39,355 nt of DNA. It comes from a virus. The notes beneath the pieces were generated by a model, which was given only the letters and a program-made list of their open reading frames with translations, ran no database searches and was not told where the DNA came from. How positions within the stretch are numbered: the first letter of the stretch is position 1; every line of letters starts with the position of its first letter. Shown one piece after another: positions 31,409 through 38,816 of this stretch. The stretch spans positions 1 to 39,355 of IMG/VR virus record IMGVR_UViG_3300023176_006354. One strand, 5' to 3'. A program made the position numbers and the translations under genes.

Positions 31409-32145
31409 ACTTCATTCTCCGGTGGAAAGGCATCATCAAATTTATCTGCGTAGTCTTTTATCTTACTTACCGATGGAGATATATTTGCATCAGATTTATT
31501 TGTTTCATCTAACATAAATCCATCACGAATAATTGATTGCCACATAATGCCATCAGTAACATAATTGCCACGATTTCGATATCCAGGACCCATTGTATCT
31601 CCAAGATAACGAATACGATCGACATCATTTTTTATTTCAGTAAGTGTTGAATTGTGCGTAGACAACTCACCGTTTAAAGTATCTAGTTTACCTTCAATAG
31701 TTGTAAGATGTCCATCCAACATATTATACATTTCATCAAATTTAGATCCTAACATCTGACCTATCATTGCAGCAGAAGAAAGTATAGCAGGTGAATAATC
31801 CATTACAGCTGATGTCGTATTTGAACTAGTATCTTTTACAGAAATTATATGATCTCCGATTTGAACAATTGCTGTAGCGCCAGTTCCATCTCCACTAATT
31901 GCAACTGTCGGAATATCGCCGGCCTGAGGAGGATTATTAATAGAATAATTACTACCATAATTAGTTATTTCATAACCAATTACTGATCCATTTTGAATGA
32001 TTGCATCAGCTGCAGCACCGCTTCCATTACCACCAGTAATCGTAACAGTTGCAGTAGTATAACCAGAACCAATTGTTCTTGGTATTATAGCTCTTACCTG
32101 ACCAGTATCTGATAAAAAATTATTGGTATGTGGAGCTAAAGCCAT
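31405..32145 (-). CDS. hub/spike-associated protein of unknown function
   Basis: 246 residues with two parts. The first (about 20-105) is beta-rich: TIGSGYTTATVTITGGNGSG, ITNYGSNYSINN and VAISGDGTGATAIVQIG, the module also found in gp8. The second (about 120-180) is a helical, probably coiled-coil segment (MYNMLDGHLTTIEGKLDTLN, then TEIKNDVDRIRYLGD). The C-terminus has no recognised motif. It sits exactly between gp5 and the PAAR gene with a four-base overlap (ATGA). A place on the spike or hub is therefore likely, but not shown. AGAGGA is a good ribosome site before ATG 32145. Confidence 0.6.
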   Translation of the reverse strand: MALAPHTNNFLSDTGQVRAIIPRTIGSGYTTATVTITGGNGSGAAADAIIQNGSVIGYEITNYGSNYSINNPPQAGDIPTVAISGDGTGATAIVQIGDHIISVKDTSSNTTSAVMDYSPAILSSAAMIGQMLGSKFDEMYNMLDGHLTTIEGKLDTLNGELSTHNSTLTEIKNDVDRIRYLGDTMGPGYRNRGNYVTDGIMWQSIIRDGFMLDETNKSDANISPSVSKIKDYADKFDDAFPPENEV

Positions 32146-32157
32146 CGCTTAATCCTC

Positions 32158-33177
32158 TTAGTTTAATCTAATATTCTTAGCAGTAATAACGTAATCTTTC
32201 TTAGCAGTCTTTGTAACTTGGCCTGACGTGGCTTGACTTAAATCGCCACCAACAACTTCACCTAAGTTACCAACCACTTCGTTTGATCGATTACCACCAA
32301 CATATTGTGTAAGATTACCGTAAATATATTCTGTCTTATTACCTTGTACTTCTACGTTATAATTACCCACAACAAATAAGTTACAATCACCTTCGATTGT
32401 AACACGAGATGTTCCTTTTACATTTACATAATCATCGCCTAAAGTCACTTCATAATTATCTTTAACAACTTTTAAAACTCTTTCACCAGCCGGATGTATT
32501 TCATAAAAAGTACCTGAACGGTGGTGTTCTTTAATTCGTTGATAATCAGCAGTATCGTCAATTTCAATTACATGCCCTGATTCTGATTCATGTACTTTAT
32601 TAAATGGATACTGTGGTTTAGCAGGACTAGGCGGTTCATCAAAATAAAAGATATTTGGTATGTCACCACTTAATTGAAATGGTTCTGCTTTTGATTTTTC
32701 TGCAACCTTACCAACACGAATTGTTTCTTGATTTTTAGAAGCCTGTGTGGCTAATCCACGTGCTGCACGATTTACATCTGATGCTGGTAAATAATTCGTT
32801 AATTCATCGTCTGTCTTTTTAGGATAATTACCCAATGGATCAAAGAATCCTTTTGATGGATCAGCTTCAATCGTATTCAATGAAGCAACCGAACCCATAA
32901 TAATTGGATCCTGTGCATCTGTTCCATCACGAAAGAATCCAACTACCCATGAACCTTCTACTAACCCATGTGGCGAACGCCCAACACCGGATGTTCCAGA
33001 TTCTGTAGTTGGTAAAAGTATTGTAGCCCAAGGTAGATCTTCTGTTGGCAATAATGCTTTATCTGCGGTATGGTAACCATAACATCTTACTCTTACTCGA
33101 TTTAAATATAAAGGGTCCGCACGGTCTTCAACAACACCATGAAACCATGCGAATTTTGTATCCATAAAATTATTCAT
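32158..33177 (-). CDS. gp5: gp5-like baseplate hub/spike, no lysozyme domain
   Basis: 339 residues, against 575 in T4 gp5. Residues 1-125 are the OB-fold hub domain: FAWFHGVVEDRADPLYLNRV, then RVRCYGYHT, LPWATILLP and GSWVVGFFRDG. Residues 235-330 form the triple-stranded beta-prism: spaced 8-residue units such as VNVKGTSR, VTIEGDCN, VEVQGNKT and EYIYGNLT. The T4 lysozyme domain between them is missing; a linker of about 100 residues without Glu/Asp/Thr catalytic pattern takes its place. The protein should form the central puncturing needle below gp27 and carry the PAAR tip. It overlaps the gp27-like gene by four bases. Confidence 0.85.
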   Translation of the reverse strand: MNNFMDTKFAWFHGVVEDRADPLYLNRVRVRCYGYHTADKALLPTEDLPWATILLPTTESGTSGVGRSPHGLVEGSWVVGFFRDGTDAQDPIIMGSVASLNTIEADPSKGFFDPLGNYPKKTDDELTNYLPASDVNRAARGLATQASKNQETIRVGKVAEKSKAEPFQLSGDIPNIFYFDEPPSPAKPQYPFNKVHESESGHVIEIDDTADYQRIKEHHRSGTFYEIHPAGERVLKVVKDNYEVTLGDDYVNVKGTSRVTIEGDCNLFVVGNYNVEVQGNKTEYIYGNLTQYVGGNRSNEVVGNLGEVVGGDLSQATSGQVTKTAKKDYVITAKNIRLN

Positions 33178-34478
33178 CGTTTATGCACCGAGTCTCTACG
33201 TATTTTCAATCGCGTATAATAACCAGTTTGATCGAATTGGTGTGTTGACGATACAATTAAATATCGACCTGATAACATTTCATCTGATTCTCTACCGGCT
33301 CCATCAACTTGACCAGACTTTGGAAATAAAATTTCAATCACGGTTCCTGGCATTAAACGTGTATCACCATTTAATTTGAGTGTATGCTCTATTTGTTCTA
33401 GGTTTGAATATACTGAATGTTTATATGCCATTTTATAAGAGCCAAATCCATGTACATTTACATGGTCATCATCAACCATCGCTAAATTGTTTTGATTGAT
33501 AAAAATATTATATGACTCTTTTAAATCTAATGGACTGACTCCTGATATAGAAAAATCTCTATCCCATACTAAATCTGATTCGGATCCGTCAATTAAAATT
33601 GGTTCATCTTCAAACGCGTTATAATCAATCGTTTCATATACCTTATTTGATAAATCTAAACGATGTGTACGTGTTACATATGATCCGCCTTTTACGCTTT
33701 TAAACGGAGAGAATCCAAGGTTTGATGATGCTTCTAATATACGTAATCGTTTTTCTTCAAATGATTCGTCAGTCTGCTCTTCGTGTGAATAAAACGTTCC
33801 TTGCCAATAAGTATCTAATACTTCAGAGGTAATCATATTATTATAAGAGTTTAAAACATATTTAGAATCATCAAACCTTTGATAAGTAAACATTGGCGCA
33901 CCGTTTGCTGCCATTGATTTTTTTAATATAAATGCAATAGCATCTGCATACGTTAACTTAGGACAAATAAATTTCATAGCACCAAGAGTCTGATCGTCAA
34001 GCATTTCTAATTCAGCGCCTACTTGGCGATAAAGCTCTTGAAGAATCTCAGCTGATGATCCAGATAACGATGTAGATATTTTTCGAAACTTAGCAACTAA
34101 ACCTAATGGTGATATGCAACGTATTTTATATGTGGCTAAATCAGGCTTTGGTTTACCATATAAAGGTATATCAAGGACATACCAATCGTTTTGTATATCT
34201 CGAATTGGTTCATCTTTTGTATTTTGTTTACGTACAACCGTGGATATCTTTTCATTGCCAGATATATTCATATCTTCAAAAAGAGATAAACCATCTGCAA
34301 TATCTAATTCAGCAATCAACGGCTGCTGAAAGATTGATTCATACACGGTAAAGGTTTGAACTAAGCTCGATATATCTCTTTCTTTACCAGATGCTGATTC
34401 CATCACAACATCTAAACGAAAGGAATTCGGTTCAATAGCCGAGTTGTCAGTGGGGTGTAACCCTTTTGATATTGTCAT
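33174..34478 (-). CDS. gp27: baseplate hub protein, gp27-like (phage tail hub, GpD-type fold)
   Basis: 434 residues, against 391 in T4 gp27. The N-terminus has FRLDVVMESASGKERDISSL, then TFTVYESIFQQPLIAELDI, a hub-type tube-domain start. The middle region reads ILQELYRQVGA and AIAFILKKSMAANGAPMFTYQ. The end, MPGTVIEILFPKSG, then LSGRYLIVSSTHQFDQTGYY with TRLKIRRD, is the typical closing strand pair of gp27/GpD hubs (after 'l.pG..i.f....'). A trimer of gp27 joins the hexameric tail tube to the trimeric gp5 spike. Position immediately before gp5 (ATGA overlap) and after gp53 supports this. Confidence 0.75.
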   Translation of the reverse strand: MTISKGLHPTDNSAIEPNSFRLDVVMESASGKERDISSLVQTFTVYESIFQQPLIAELDIADGLSLFEDMNISGNEKISTVVRKQNTKDEPIRDIQNDWYVLDIPLYGKPKPDLATYKIRCISPLGLVAKFRKISTSLSGSSAEILQELYRQVGAELEMLDDQTLGAMKFICPKLTYADAIAFILKKSMAANGAPMFTYQRFDDSKYVLNSYNNMITSEVLDTYWQGTFYSHEEQTDESFEEKRLRILEASSNLGFSPFKSVKGGSYVTRTHRLDLSNKVYETIDYNAFEDEPILIDGSESDLVWDRDFSISGVSPLDLKESYNIFINQNNLAMVDDDHVNVHGFGSYKMAYKHSVYSNLEQIEHTLKLNGDTRLMPGTVIEILFPKSGQVDGAGRESDEMLSGRYLIVSSTHQFDQTGYYTRLKIRRDSVHKR

Positions 34479-35257
34479 GAGTTAATTAACTTTTTATATC
34501 GAGTAGCGAACTCATCAACCACGGAAGCGTTTAAAACTTTTAAATCCATTTTATTATCGTTTTCTTTTAATTCATAATCAAAATTAGTAACAGGTAATTC
34601 TGTATCATCTTCATTAAATCTTAAACGATCAATCCAGTTACCATCTGAATCTATATAATGATGTACAGCATCTTCGTAAGATTGAATTAATACTTTATGA
34701 TCTGCGTTAAAAGAAAATACAATTGTGGATGTAATAAATCCAATTGATTCTGAATCTGAAAATTCGCCAACTACGTCTTTTACAATGACCTGATTTAATT
34801 GATGGTTTACCTTTTCAACAACTCCTGTAGCACCTGAATCAAAACCTAAAACCTGTTCACCAATTATAATATCTGTATTTCGGTTTGAAATCAGATGTAC
34901 ATCATTAACGGATCCAGATTTTTGTATTGGTGTTAATGCTATACGATTACCATATTTAGAAGTAACATAATTTTCTAATTCAAGAGAACTCTTTGGCCAT
35001 TGATGAAGGCCATCATTTAATCGAGGATTAATTACAAAAAAGGTCCACCAATAATTTGGTGTCTTATATAATTTCATCGATAACTGATCGGGTCTTGATC
35101 CGTCAGAAACTGTTTCCCACAAATAATACGTGTGGTTATCCATTTCATCTAAAAACGCTCTTACATTTTTAGATATATCAACAATAAAAATTTTATCGTT
35201 TGTTTCGTCTTGAAATTGATATTCTCTTAGTGGAAATGATCTAAAAAAGTTTAACAT
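34475..35257 (-). CDS. gp53: baseplate wedge protein gp53
   Basis: 260 residues, against 196 in T4 gp53. The family core is DISKNVRAFLDEMDNHTYYL, then WETVSDGSRPDQLSMKLYKT and PNYWWTFFVINPRLNDGLHQ, with the typical 'RP..la...Yg.p.lwW.f...N' line that gp53 shares with LysM-type wedge proteins. The C-terminal 120 residues are beta-rich, with a GEQVLGFDSGATGVVEKV segment not seen in T4. gp53 binds the gp6-gp7 wedge and makes ring contacts with its neighbour. It overlaps gp27-like by four bases (ATGA). The ribosome site is weak (GGTAT). Confidence 0.8.
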   Translation of the reverse strand: MLNFFRSFPLREYQFQDETNDKIFIVDISKNVRAFLDEMDNHTYYLWETVSDGSRPDQLSMKLYKTPNYWWTFFVINPRLNDGLHQWPKSSLELENYVTSKYGNRIALTPIQKSGSVNDVHLISNRNTDIIIGEQVLGFDSGATGVVEKVNHQLNQVIVKDVVGEFSDSESIGFITSTIVFSFNADHKVLIQSYEDAVHHYIDSDGNWIDRLRFNEDDTELPVTNFDYELKENDNKMDLKVLNASVVDEFATRYKKLINS

Positions 35258-35265
35258 GAAAATAC

Positions 35266-36057
35266 CTATATAAGAGCGATGTCAGCTTCGTTGAAATCGT
35301 TAAGAGTAAGAACTTTAGTTTCTTGAAAGGTTAATGACATATCAACTTCAAGAGGAGCTCCACCTTCAAAATGCATTGATGTAGGAGCTGAAAAATTTGT
35401 AGTAAAATTAACTAAATTCGTTTGATATATTGTAGGATAATAAGGATTCGGTTTACCTTCTTTTGTACAGAATTCAATTGCAAATACATGTGGATAAGTT
35501 AAAAGATAATTCCCTTGGCCTGATTCTGCGTACATAGTTGCACGAAAGAATCTTTGTATATTACGAATTTCATCTGCTTCAAATGGATTTTCAGCAACTA
35601 ATTTAAAATTAAATGCAAAAGATCTTAATACCATATTTTGAAAGGCAGTTACAGTATTTGGATTTACGGCCTTTCCTTTTGATTGTCCATATATATTTTG
35701 AAGTTGATCTGCACCAGGCACGATTGCTCCTGCACCAGAATTTTGTGCAATCTTCATGGCCAACATAGTTGATAATTCAGGATCAGCTGAACCACCAAAT
35801 GCTGATTCGTTCATTCGAGAAGCAATCTCACCGGCCGATTCGCCGTTTTTCATACCTTCTAAAATATTAGAACCCAATGGACCCATATCAAAGGTAGAGA
35901 ATGAAGCACCATCTGCGAATGATACTTGTTGTGGATGATATAGTGTTACTGTTCCAAACGTTTCTCCACCAGAGCCATAATCAGCTTTTGATGCAGTAAT
36001 TCTCATAAATGGTGCATTACCATCTAAATTTTCTGGATATATGAGATCGACTGACAT
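35266..36057 (-). CDS. gp48: baseplate tail-tube cap protein gp48
   Basis: 263 residues, against 364 in T4 gp48. The C-terminal half carries the family pattern: LRSFAFNFKLVAENPFEADE, then IRNIQRFFRATMY, LLTYPHVFAIEFC and MHFEGGAPLEVDMSLTFQET followed by KVLTLNDF, the tail-tube fold shared with gp54 and gp19. The N-terminal half is shorter and Gly/Ala/Ser-rich. gp48 closes the hub dome on which gp54 and the tube assemble. First gene of the minus-strand baseplate operon. A late promoter box lies at 36096-36103, 39 bases before ATG 36057. Confidence 0.75.
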   Translation of the reverse strand: MSVDLIYPENLDGNAPFMRITASKADYGSGGETFGTVTLYHPQQVSFADGASFSTFDMGPLGSNILEGMKNGESAGEIASRMNESAFGGSADPELSTMLAMKIAQNSGAGAIVPGADQLQNIYGQSKGKAVNPNTVTAFQNMVLRSFAFNFKLVAENPFEADEIRNIQRFFRATMYAESGQGNYLLTYPHVFAIEFCTKEGKPNPYYPTIYQTNLVNFTTNFSAPTSMHFEGGAPLEVDMSLTFQETKVLTLNDFNEADIALI

Positions 36058-36069
36058 TGACTGTTAACC

Positions 36070-36077
36070 TATAAATA
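36070..36077 (+). promoter_or_regulatory. T4-type late promoter box (plus strand) for gp4 unit
   Basis: Perfect TATAAATA, 26 bases before the first ATG of gp4. It points away from the minus-strand box at 36096-36103 in the same 45-base gap. Confidence 0.7.
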
Positions 36078-36095
36078 AAATTAAGTTTTCTAATC

Positions 36096-36103
36096 TATTT
36101 ATA
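36096..36103 (-). promoter_or_regulatory. T4-type late promoter box (minus strand) for the baseplate operon
   Basis: Perfect minus-strand TATAAATA followed by GATTAG, 39 bases before ATG 36057 of gp48. It touches the first codon of gp4 on the other strand (36103), so it lies within the predicted leader of the gp4 mRNA. Confidence 0.7.
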
Positions 36104-36558
36104 TGGTTATGGCCAAAACTTACAAAGGTAAATATAGAATTAAAAAGCCTGAAAAATATAATGGCGATATACGAAACGTTACGTATCGATCATTATGGGA
36201 AAGGCAATGCTTTCGGTGGTGTGAAGAAAGAGATGATGTAGTATCATGGTCTTCCGAAGAAACTGTAATACCTTATCGGTGCAAAACAGATAATCGAATC
36301 CATCGATACTTTATTGATTTAAAAATTAAATTCTCAAATGGTCGAATTGTGTTGGTTGAAATTAAACCTGAATCACAAACAAAACCTCCTAAGAAACCAG
36401 CTCGACAAACAAAGAAATATATTAATGAGGTCATGACCTACGTTAAGAATGAATCTAAATGGAAAGCTGCTAGCCAATATGCAGAGAACTATGGTTATCA
36501 TTTTGAAATATGGACAGAAAATCATCTTAAAAAATTAGGAATCAAACTCCTCACTTAG
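36103..36558 (+). CDS. gp4: head completion protein gp4 (PD-(D/E)xK-like fold)
   Basis: 151 residues, as T4 gp4 (150). Clear matches: GKYRIKKPEKYNGDIRN, then VTYRSLWERQCFRWC, EETVIPYRC, HRYFIDLKIKF, VEIKPESQTKPPKKPARQTK, KYINEVMTYVKNESKWKAA and FEIWTENHL. Glu33, Asp72, Glu86 and Lys88 form a TnsA/PD-(D/E)xK nuclease-like set (E...D...ExK). gp4 finishes the DNA-filled head so that the tail can join. The second in-frame ATG (36109, MAKTYKGKY) fits the T4 start better than ATG 36103; neither has a strong ribosome site. Confidence 0.9.
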   Translation: MVMAKTYKGKYRIKKPEKYNGDIRNVTYRSLWERQCFRWCEERDDVVSWSSEETVIPYRCKTDNRIHRYFIDLKIKFSNGRIVLVEIKPESQTKPPKKPARQTKKYINEVMTYVKNESKWKAASQYAENYGYHFEIWTENHLKKLGIKLLT

Positions 36559-36561
36559 CCA

Positions 36562-36569
36562 TATAAATA
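36562..36569 (+). promoter_or_regulatory. T4-type late promoter box directly before the next ATG
   Basis: Perfect TATAAATA in TATAAATAGATGTATG. The ATG at 36575 begins 5 bases after the box, which is where T4 late transcription is expected to start. No ribosome site is visible. Confidence 0.65.
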
Positions 36570-36574
36570 GATGT

Positions 36575-37168
36575 ATGGCAGAATCAATATTTGACAAATA
36601 TAAAAAAGACGCGATTGGTTCGGGTGTAAAACTCAGAACTGATGCTTCGCGTGATTGGTTTCAAGACAAATTAAAAACTTTAAGAAACGTCAATCGCCGT
36701 GGGTTATTAAGAGATCCAAACATGGTAAAAAGAAACCGTGCACGGGTTGGGTCGATGTATATGTATTTTTATGATCCAAAGACACGCGAAACGTTACCTT
36801 ATTATGACTCGTTCCCATTAACCATAATGGTTGAACCAGCTCCAGGAGGATTCTATGGATTAAATCTCCATTACTTACCGCCTGCTTTAAGAGCAAAAAT
36901 GTTAGACGCGTTAATGGACATTACAACAAATAAAAAATATGATGAGTCAACACGATTTAAATTATCATATCAATTATTGAAATCATCTTCTAAATTAAAA
37001 TGGTTTGCACCATGTTTTAAAAGATACTTATATGAACACATAGAGGCTTCACCTGTTATGGTGCCAGCCGATGAATGGGAAATTGCAGTATTTCTTCCGA
37101 CCGAACAATTTAGAAAAGCCAATAAGCGTTCCATTTGGAAAGATTCTAGACAAAGAGCTCTATCATGA
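36575..37168 (+). CDS. conserved T4-like virion/neck protein (gp2-position candidate)
   Basis: 197 residues, basic. It reads ASRDWFQDKLKTL, then RVGSMYMYFYDPKTRETLPY followed by YDSFPLTIMVEP, GGFYGLNLHYLPPALRAKML, SYQLLKSSSKLKWFAPCFKR with YLYEHI, and EWEIAVFLPTEQFRKA. This layout ('g.my.f.YdPK....LPYYD.fPl') is widely conserved in T4-like marine phages next to gp4. In T4 the neighbour of gene 4 is gene 2 (DNA end protector), but sequence identity to gp2 cannot be confirmed by eye, so the gp2 role is only positional. It overlaps gp54 by four bases. Confidence 0.6.
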   Translation: MAESIFDKYKKDAIGSGVKLRTDASRDWFQDKLKTLRNVNRRGLLRDPNMVKRNRARVGSMYMYFYDPKTRETLPYYDSFPLTIMVEPAPGGFYGLNLHYLPPALRAKMLDALMDITTNKKYDESTRFKLSYQLLKSSSKLKWFAPCFKRYLYEHIEASPVMVPADEWEIAVFLPTEQFRKANKRSIWKDSRQRALS

Positions 37169-38082
37169 TTTTAGATAACCCTATATCAGATTTACAAGCA
37201 AAGATATCAGAACGTGGCGGTTTAGCCCGTACAAATTTATTTGCTATTACATTTACTGGTCCAGCTTCAGTCAATCCGGACATTTATTTAGTAAATGCTA
37301 TATGCGAATCAGTATCTCTTCCTGGTAGATCTATATCTACAAATGAACACGCAACATGGAAGCATGCAACAAAGACTCCATATTCTTTTATTAATGACGA
37401 CGTTACTATGAATTTCTTAGTAACAAACGACTTTTATATTAAAAGGTTGATGGACAACTGGATGCGGTCTGTTATTAATGATGAGGATGGTGTTGTTTAT
37501 TATAAAAAGCAATACGCTTCTGATATTATTATAACTAATTTAGATTTAAAAGGCAATATGGTTTATAAGACTACATTGCAAAACGCTTTTCCAATTACGG
37601 TATCAGCAATTGAGTTATCAAATTCTTCTGAGAACGAAGTGATTCGATTAAGTGTTACATTTACATATGAAAATTTTAAAACAAATTCAACATATTTTAG
37701 TTTGGCAACATCATTGGCTGAATTAAAAAATGCAATATCTTTTCCAAATCCTTTAATGCCTTCGGTACCATTCTCGCCTTTCGGTGATCTTGGTGCTCAA
37801 GCCGAAACCATATTGGCAGGTTTAAAAGGACAAATAGCCGGTGAATTGTCTTCTGTATTACAAGCAATTACTGGCGATATACGCGGTAAAATTACTGCAA
37901 ATGCGAATTCAATCACGATACCTTACGAGGGATCGCTAGGAAGTGTAGTCAGTCAATTATCTGGTAAAGTGACTAATATATTTGGAGCGGGATTGAGTGG
38001 AACCATGAATGAAGCAGCTTCATCTGGAGGACAGAGTTTGATTTCACGCGCATCTTCAGGCGTGAAAAGTTTGTTTGGTTAA
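37165..38082 (+). CDS. gp54: baseplate-tail tube initiator gp54
   Basis: 305 residues, as T4 gp54 (320). It begins as a tail-tube-like protein (ARTNLFAITFTGP, then VNAICESVSLPGRSI). The core MDNWMRSVINDEDGVVYYKK, then DIIITNLDLKGNMVYKTTLQ and FPITVSAIELSNSSENEVIR with LSVTFTYENF matches the T4 segment with W..SVQDP.TG, DI.V, CIPISVSAPELS and I...DVTFAY. The last 120 residues are Gly/Ser/Ala-rich and helical. gp54 sits on gp48 and starts polymerisation of gp19. The start overlaps the previous gene (ATGA). An 8-bp inverted repeat covers its last codons. Confidence 0.8.
   Translation: MILDNPISDLQAKISERGGLARTNLFAITFTGPASVNPDIYLVNAICESVSLPGRSISTNEHATWKHATKTPYSFINDDVTMNFLVTNDFYIKRLMDNWMRSVINDEDGVVYYKKQYASDIIITNLDLKGNMVYKTTLQNAFPITVSAIELSNSSENEVIRLSVTFTYENFKTNSTYFSLATSLAELKNAISFPNPLMPSVPFSPFGDLGAQAETILAGLKGQIAGELSSVLQAITGDIRGKITANANSITIPYEGSLGSVVSQLSGKVTNIFGAGLSGTMNEAASSGGQSLISRASSGVKSLFG
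38042..38067 (+). other. 8-bp inverted repeat at end of gp54 gene
   Basis: TTTCACGC (38042-38049) pairs perfectly with GCGTGAAA (38060-38067) over a 10-base loop, followed by AGTTTGTTTGG. It lies in the last codons of gp54, 45 bases before gp26. The following T stretch is interrupted, so it may only slow or stabilise the mRNA rather than terminate. Confidence 0.4.
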
Positions 38083-38111
38083 TTTATTATTCTATATAAT
38101 AGGAGAATATT

Positions 38112-38816
38112 ATGGCATTACCTAAGTTGGTGTCTGCGAAGCACACCATGAAAATACCGAGTACAGGTCAGACAGTAGAATATAGACCGTACTTAGTAAA
38201 AGAAGAAAAAGTTTTAATGATGGCATTTGAGACGAAAGACCAATCTCAAATGGTAAGAGCATTAAGGGATACAGTGGCCGCTTGTACTGAAGGCCAAGTT
38301 GACGTTGATAAGCTAGCATTATTTGATTTAGAGTACGTGTTTCTAAAACTCAGAGCAAAATCTGTTGGTGAAACATCGAAACTTAAAATTAAATGCTCTG
38401 ATTGTTCGACGTCAAATGAAGTAATGGTGGATTTAAACACTGTTGAAGTACAAGGGGAAGTAAAACAAAACGCAAAGGTCCAATTAACAGATGAAGTAGG
38501 TGTTGTATTAAAATATCCTACGGTAAAGGGATCTTATAAGAATACGAGTAAAGCAAAGGATGATACATCACAAGCCTTTGCACAAATAGCTGCATCGATT
38601 GAATCAATATACGATGCCGAAAATGTTTATGCTGCATCTGATGAGTCTGCAGAGAGTATCAATGACTTTATTGAATCTCTAACATCAGATCAGTTTAAAA
38701 AGATTACGAGTTTTTTTGATGACATGCCAAAACTAAAGCATGACATCGAGTTTGATTGCACAAACTGTAAGACTCATAATAAATTAACGATAGAGGGCCT
38801 AACGAATTTTTTCTAA
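38112..38816 (+). CDS. gp26: gp26-like baseplate hub / tail-assembly chaperone (pre-frameshift product)
   Basis: 234 residues, as T4 gp26 (208), T4-baseplate family. VEYRPYLVKEEKVLMMAFET near the N-terminus is the family signature ('...rPltvkee..l'). Two CxxC pairs are seen: C95/C98 (KIKCSDCSTSN) and C216/C219 (EFDCTNCKTHN), a likely four-Cys zinc site that flanks the domain. The last codons ACG AAT TTT TTC TAA contain a T_TTT_TTC slippery heptamer (38807-38813) directly before the stop, giving a predicted -1 product (see next entry). A strong AGGAGA ribosome site precedes ATG 38112. It lies before the tape-measure-position gene. Confidence 0.8.
   Translation: MALPKLVSAKHTMKIPSTGQTVEYRPYLVKEEKVLMMAFETKDQSQMVRALRDTVAACTEGQVDVDKLALFDLEYVFLKLRAKSVGETSKLKIKCSDCSTSNEVMVDLNTVEVQGEVKQNAKVQLTDEVGVVLKYPTVKGSYKNTSKAKDDTSQAFAQIAASIESIYDAENVYAASDESAESINDFIESLTSDQFKKITSFFDDMPKLKHDIEFDCTNCKTHNKLTIEGLTNFF
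38807..38813 (+). promoter_or_regulatory. candidate -1 programmed frameshift site (T_TTT_TTC)
   Basis: In the gp26 reading frame the sequence is AAT TTT TTC TAA. The heptamer T TTT TTC fits the X_XXY_YYZ rule, so the Phe-Phe tRNAs can slip back one base and still pair. The zero-frame stop follows at once. After slipping, translation continues CTA ATA GGT for 62 more codons to TGA at 38999-39001. Confidence 0.65.
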
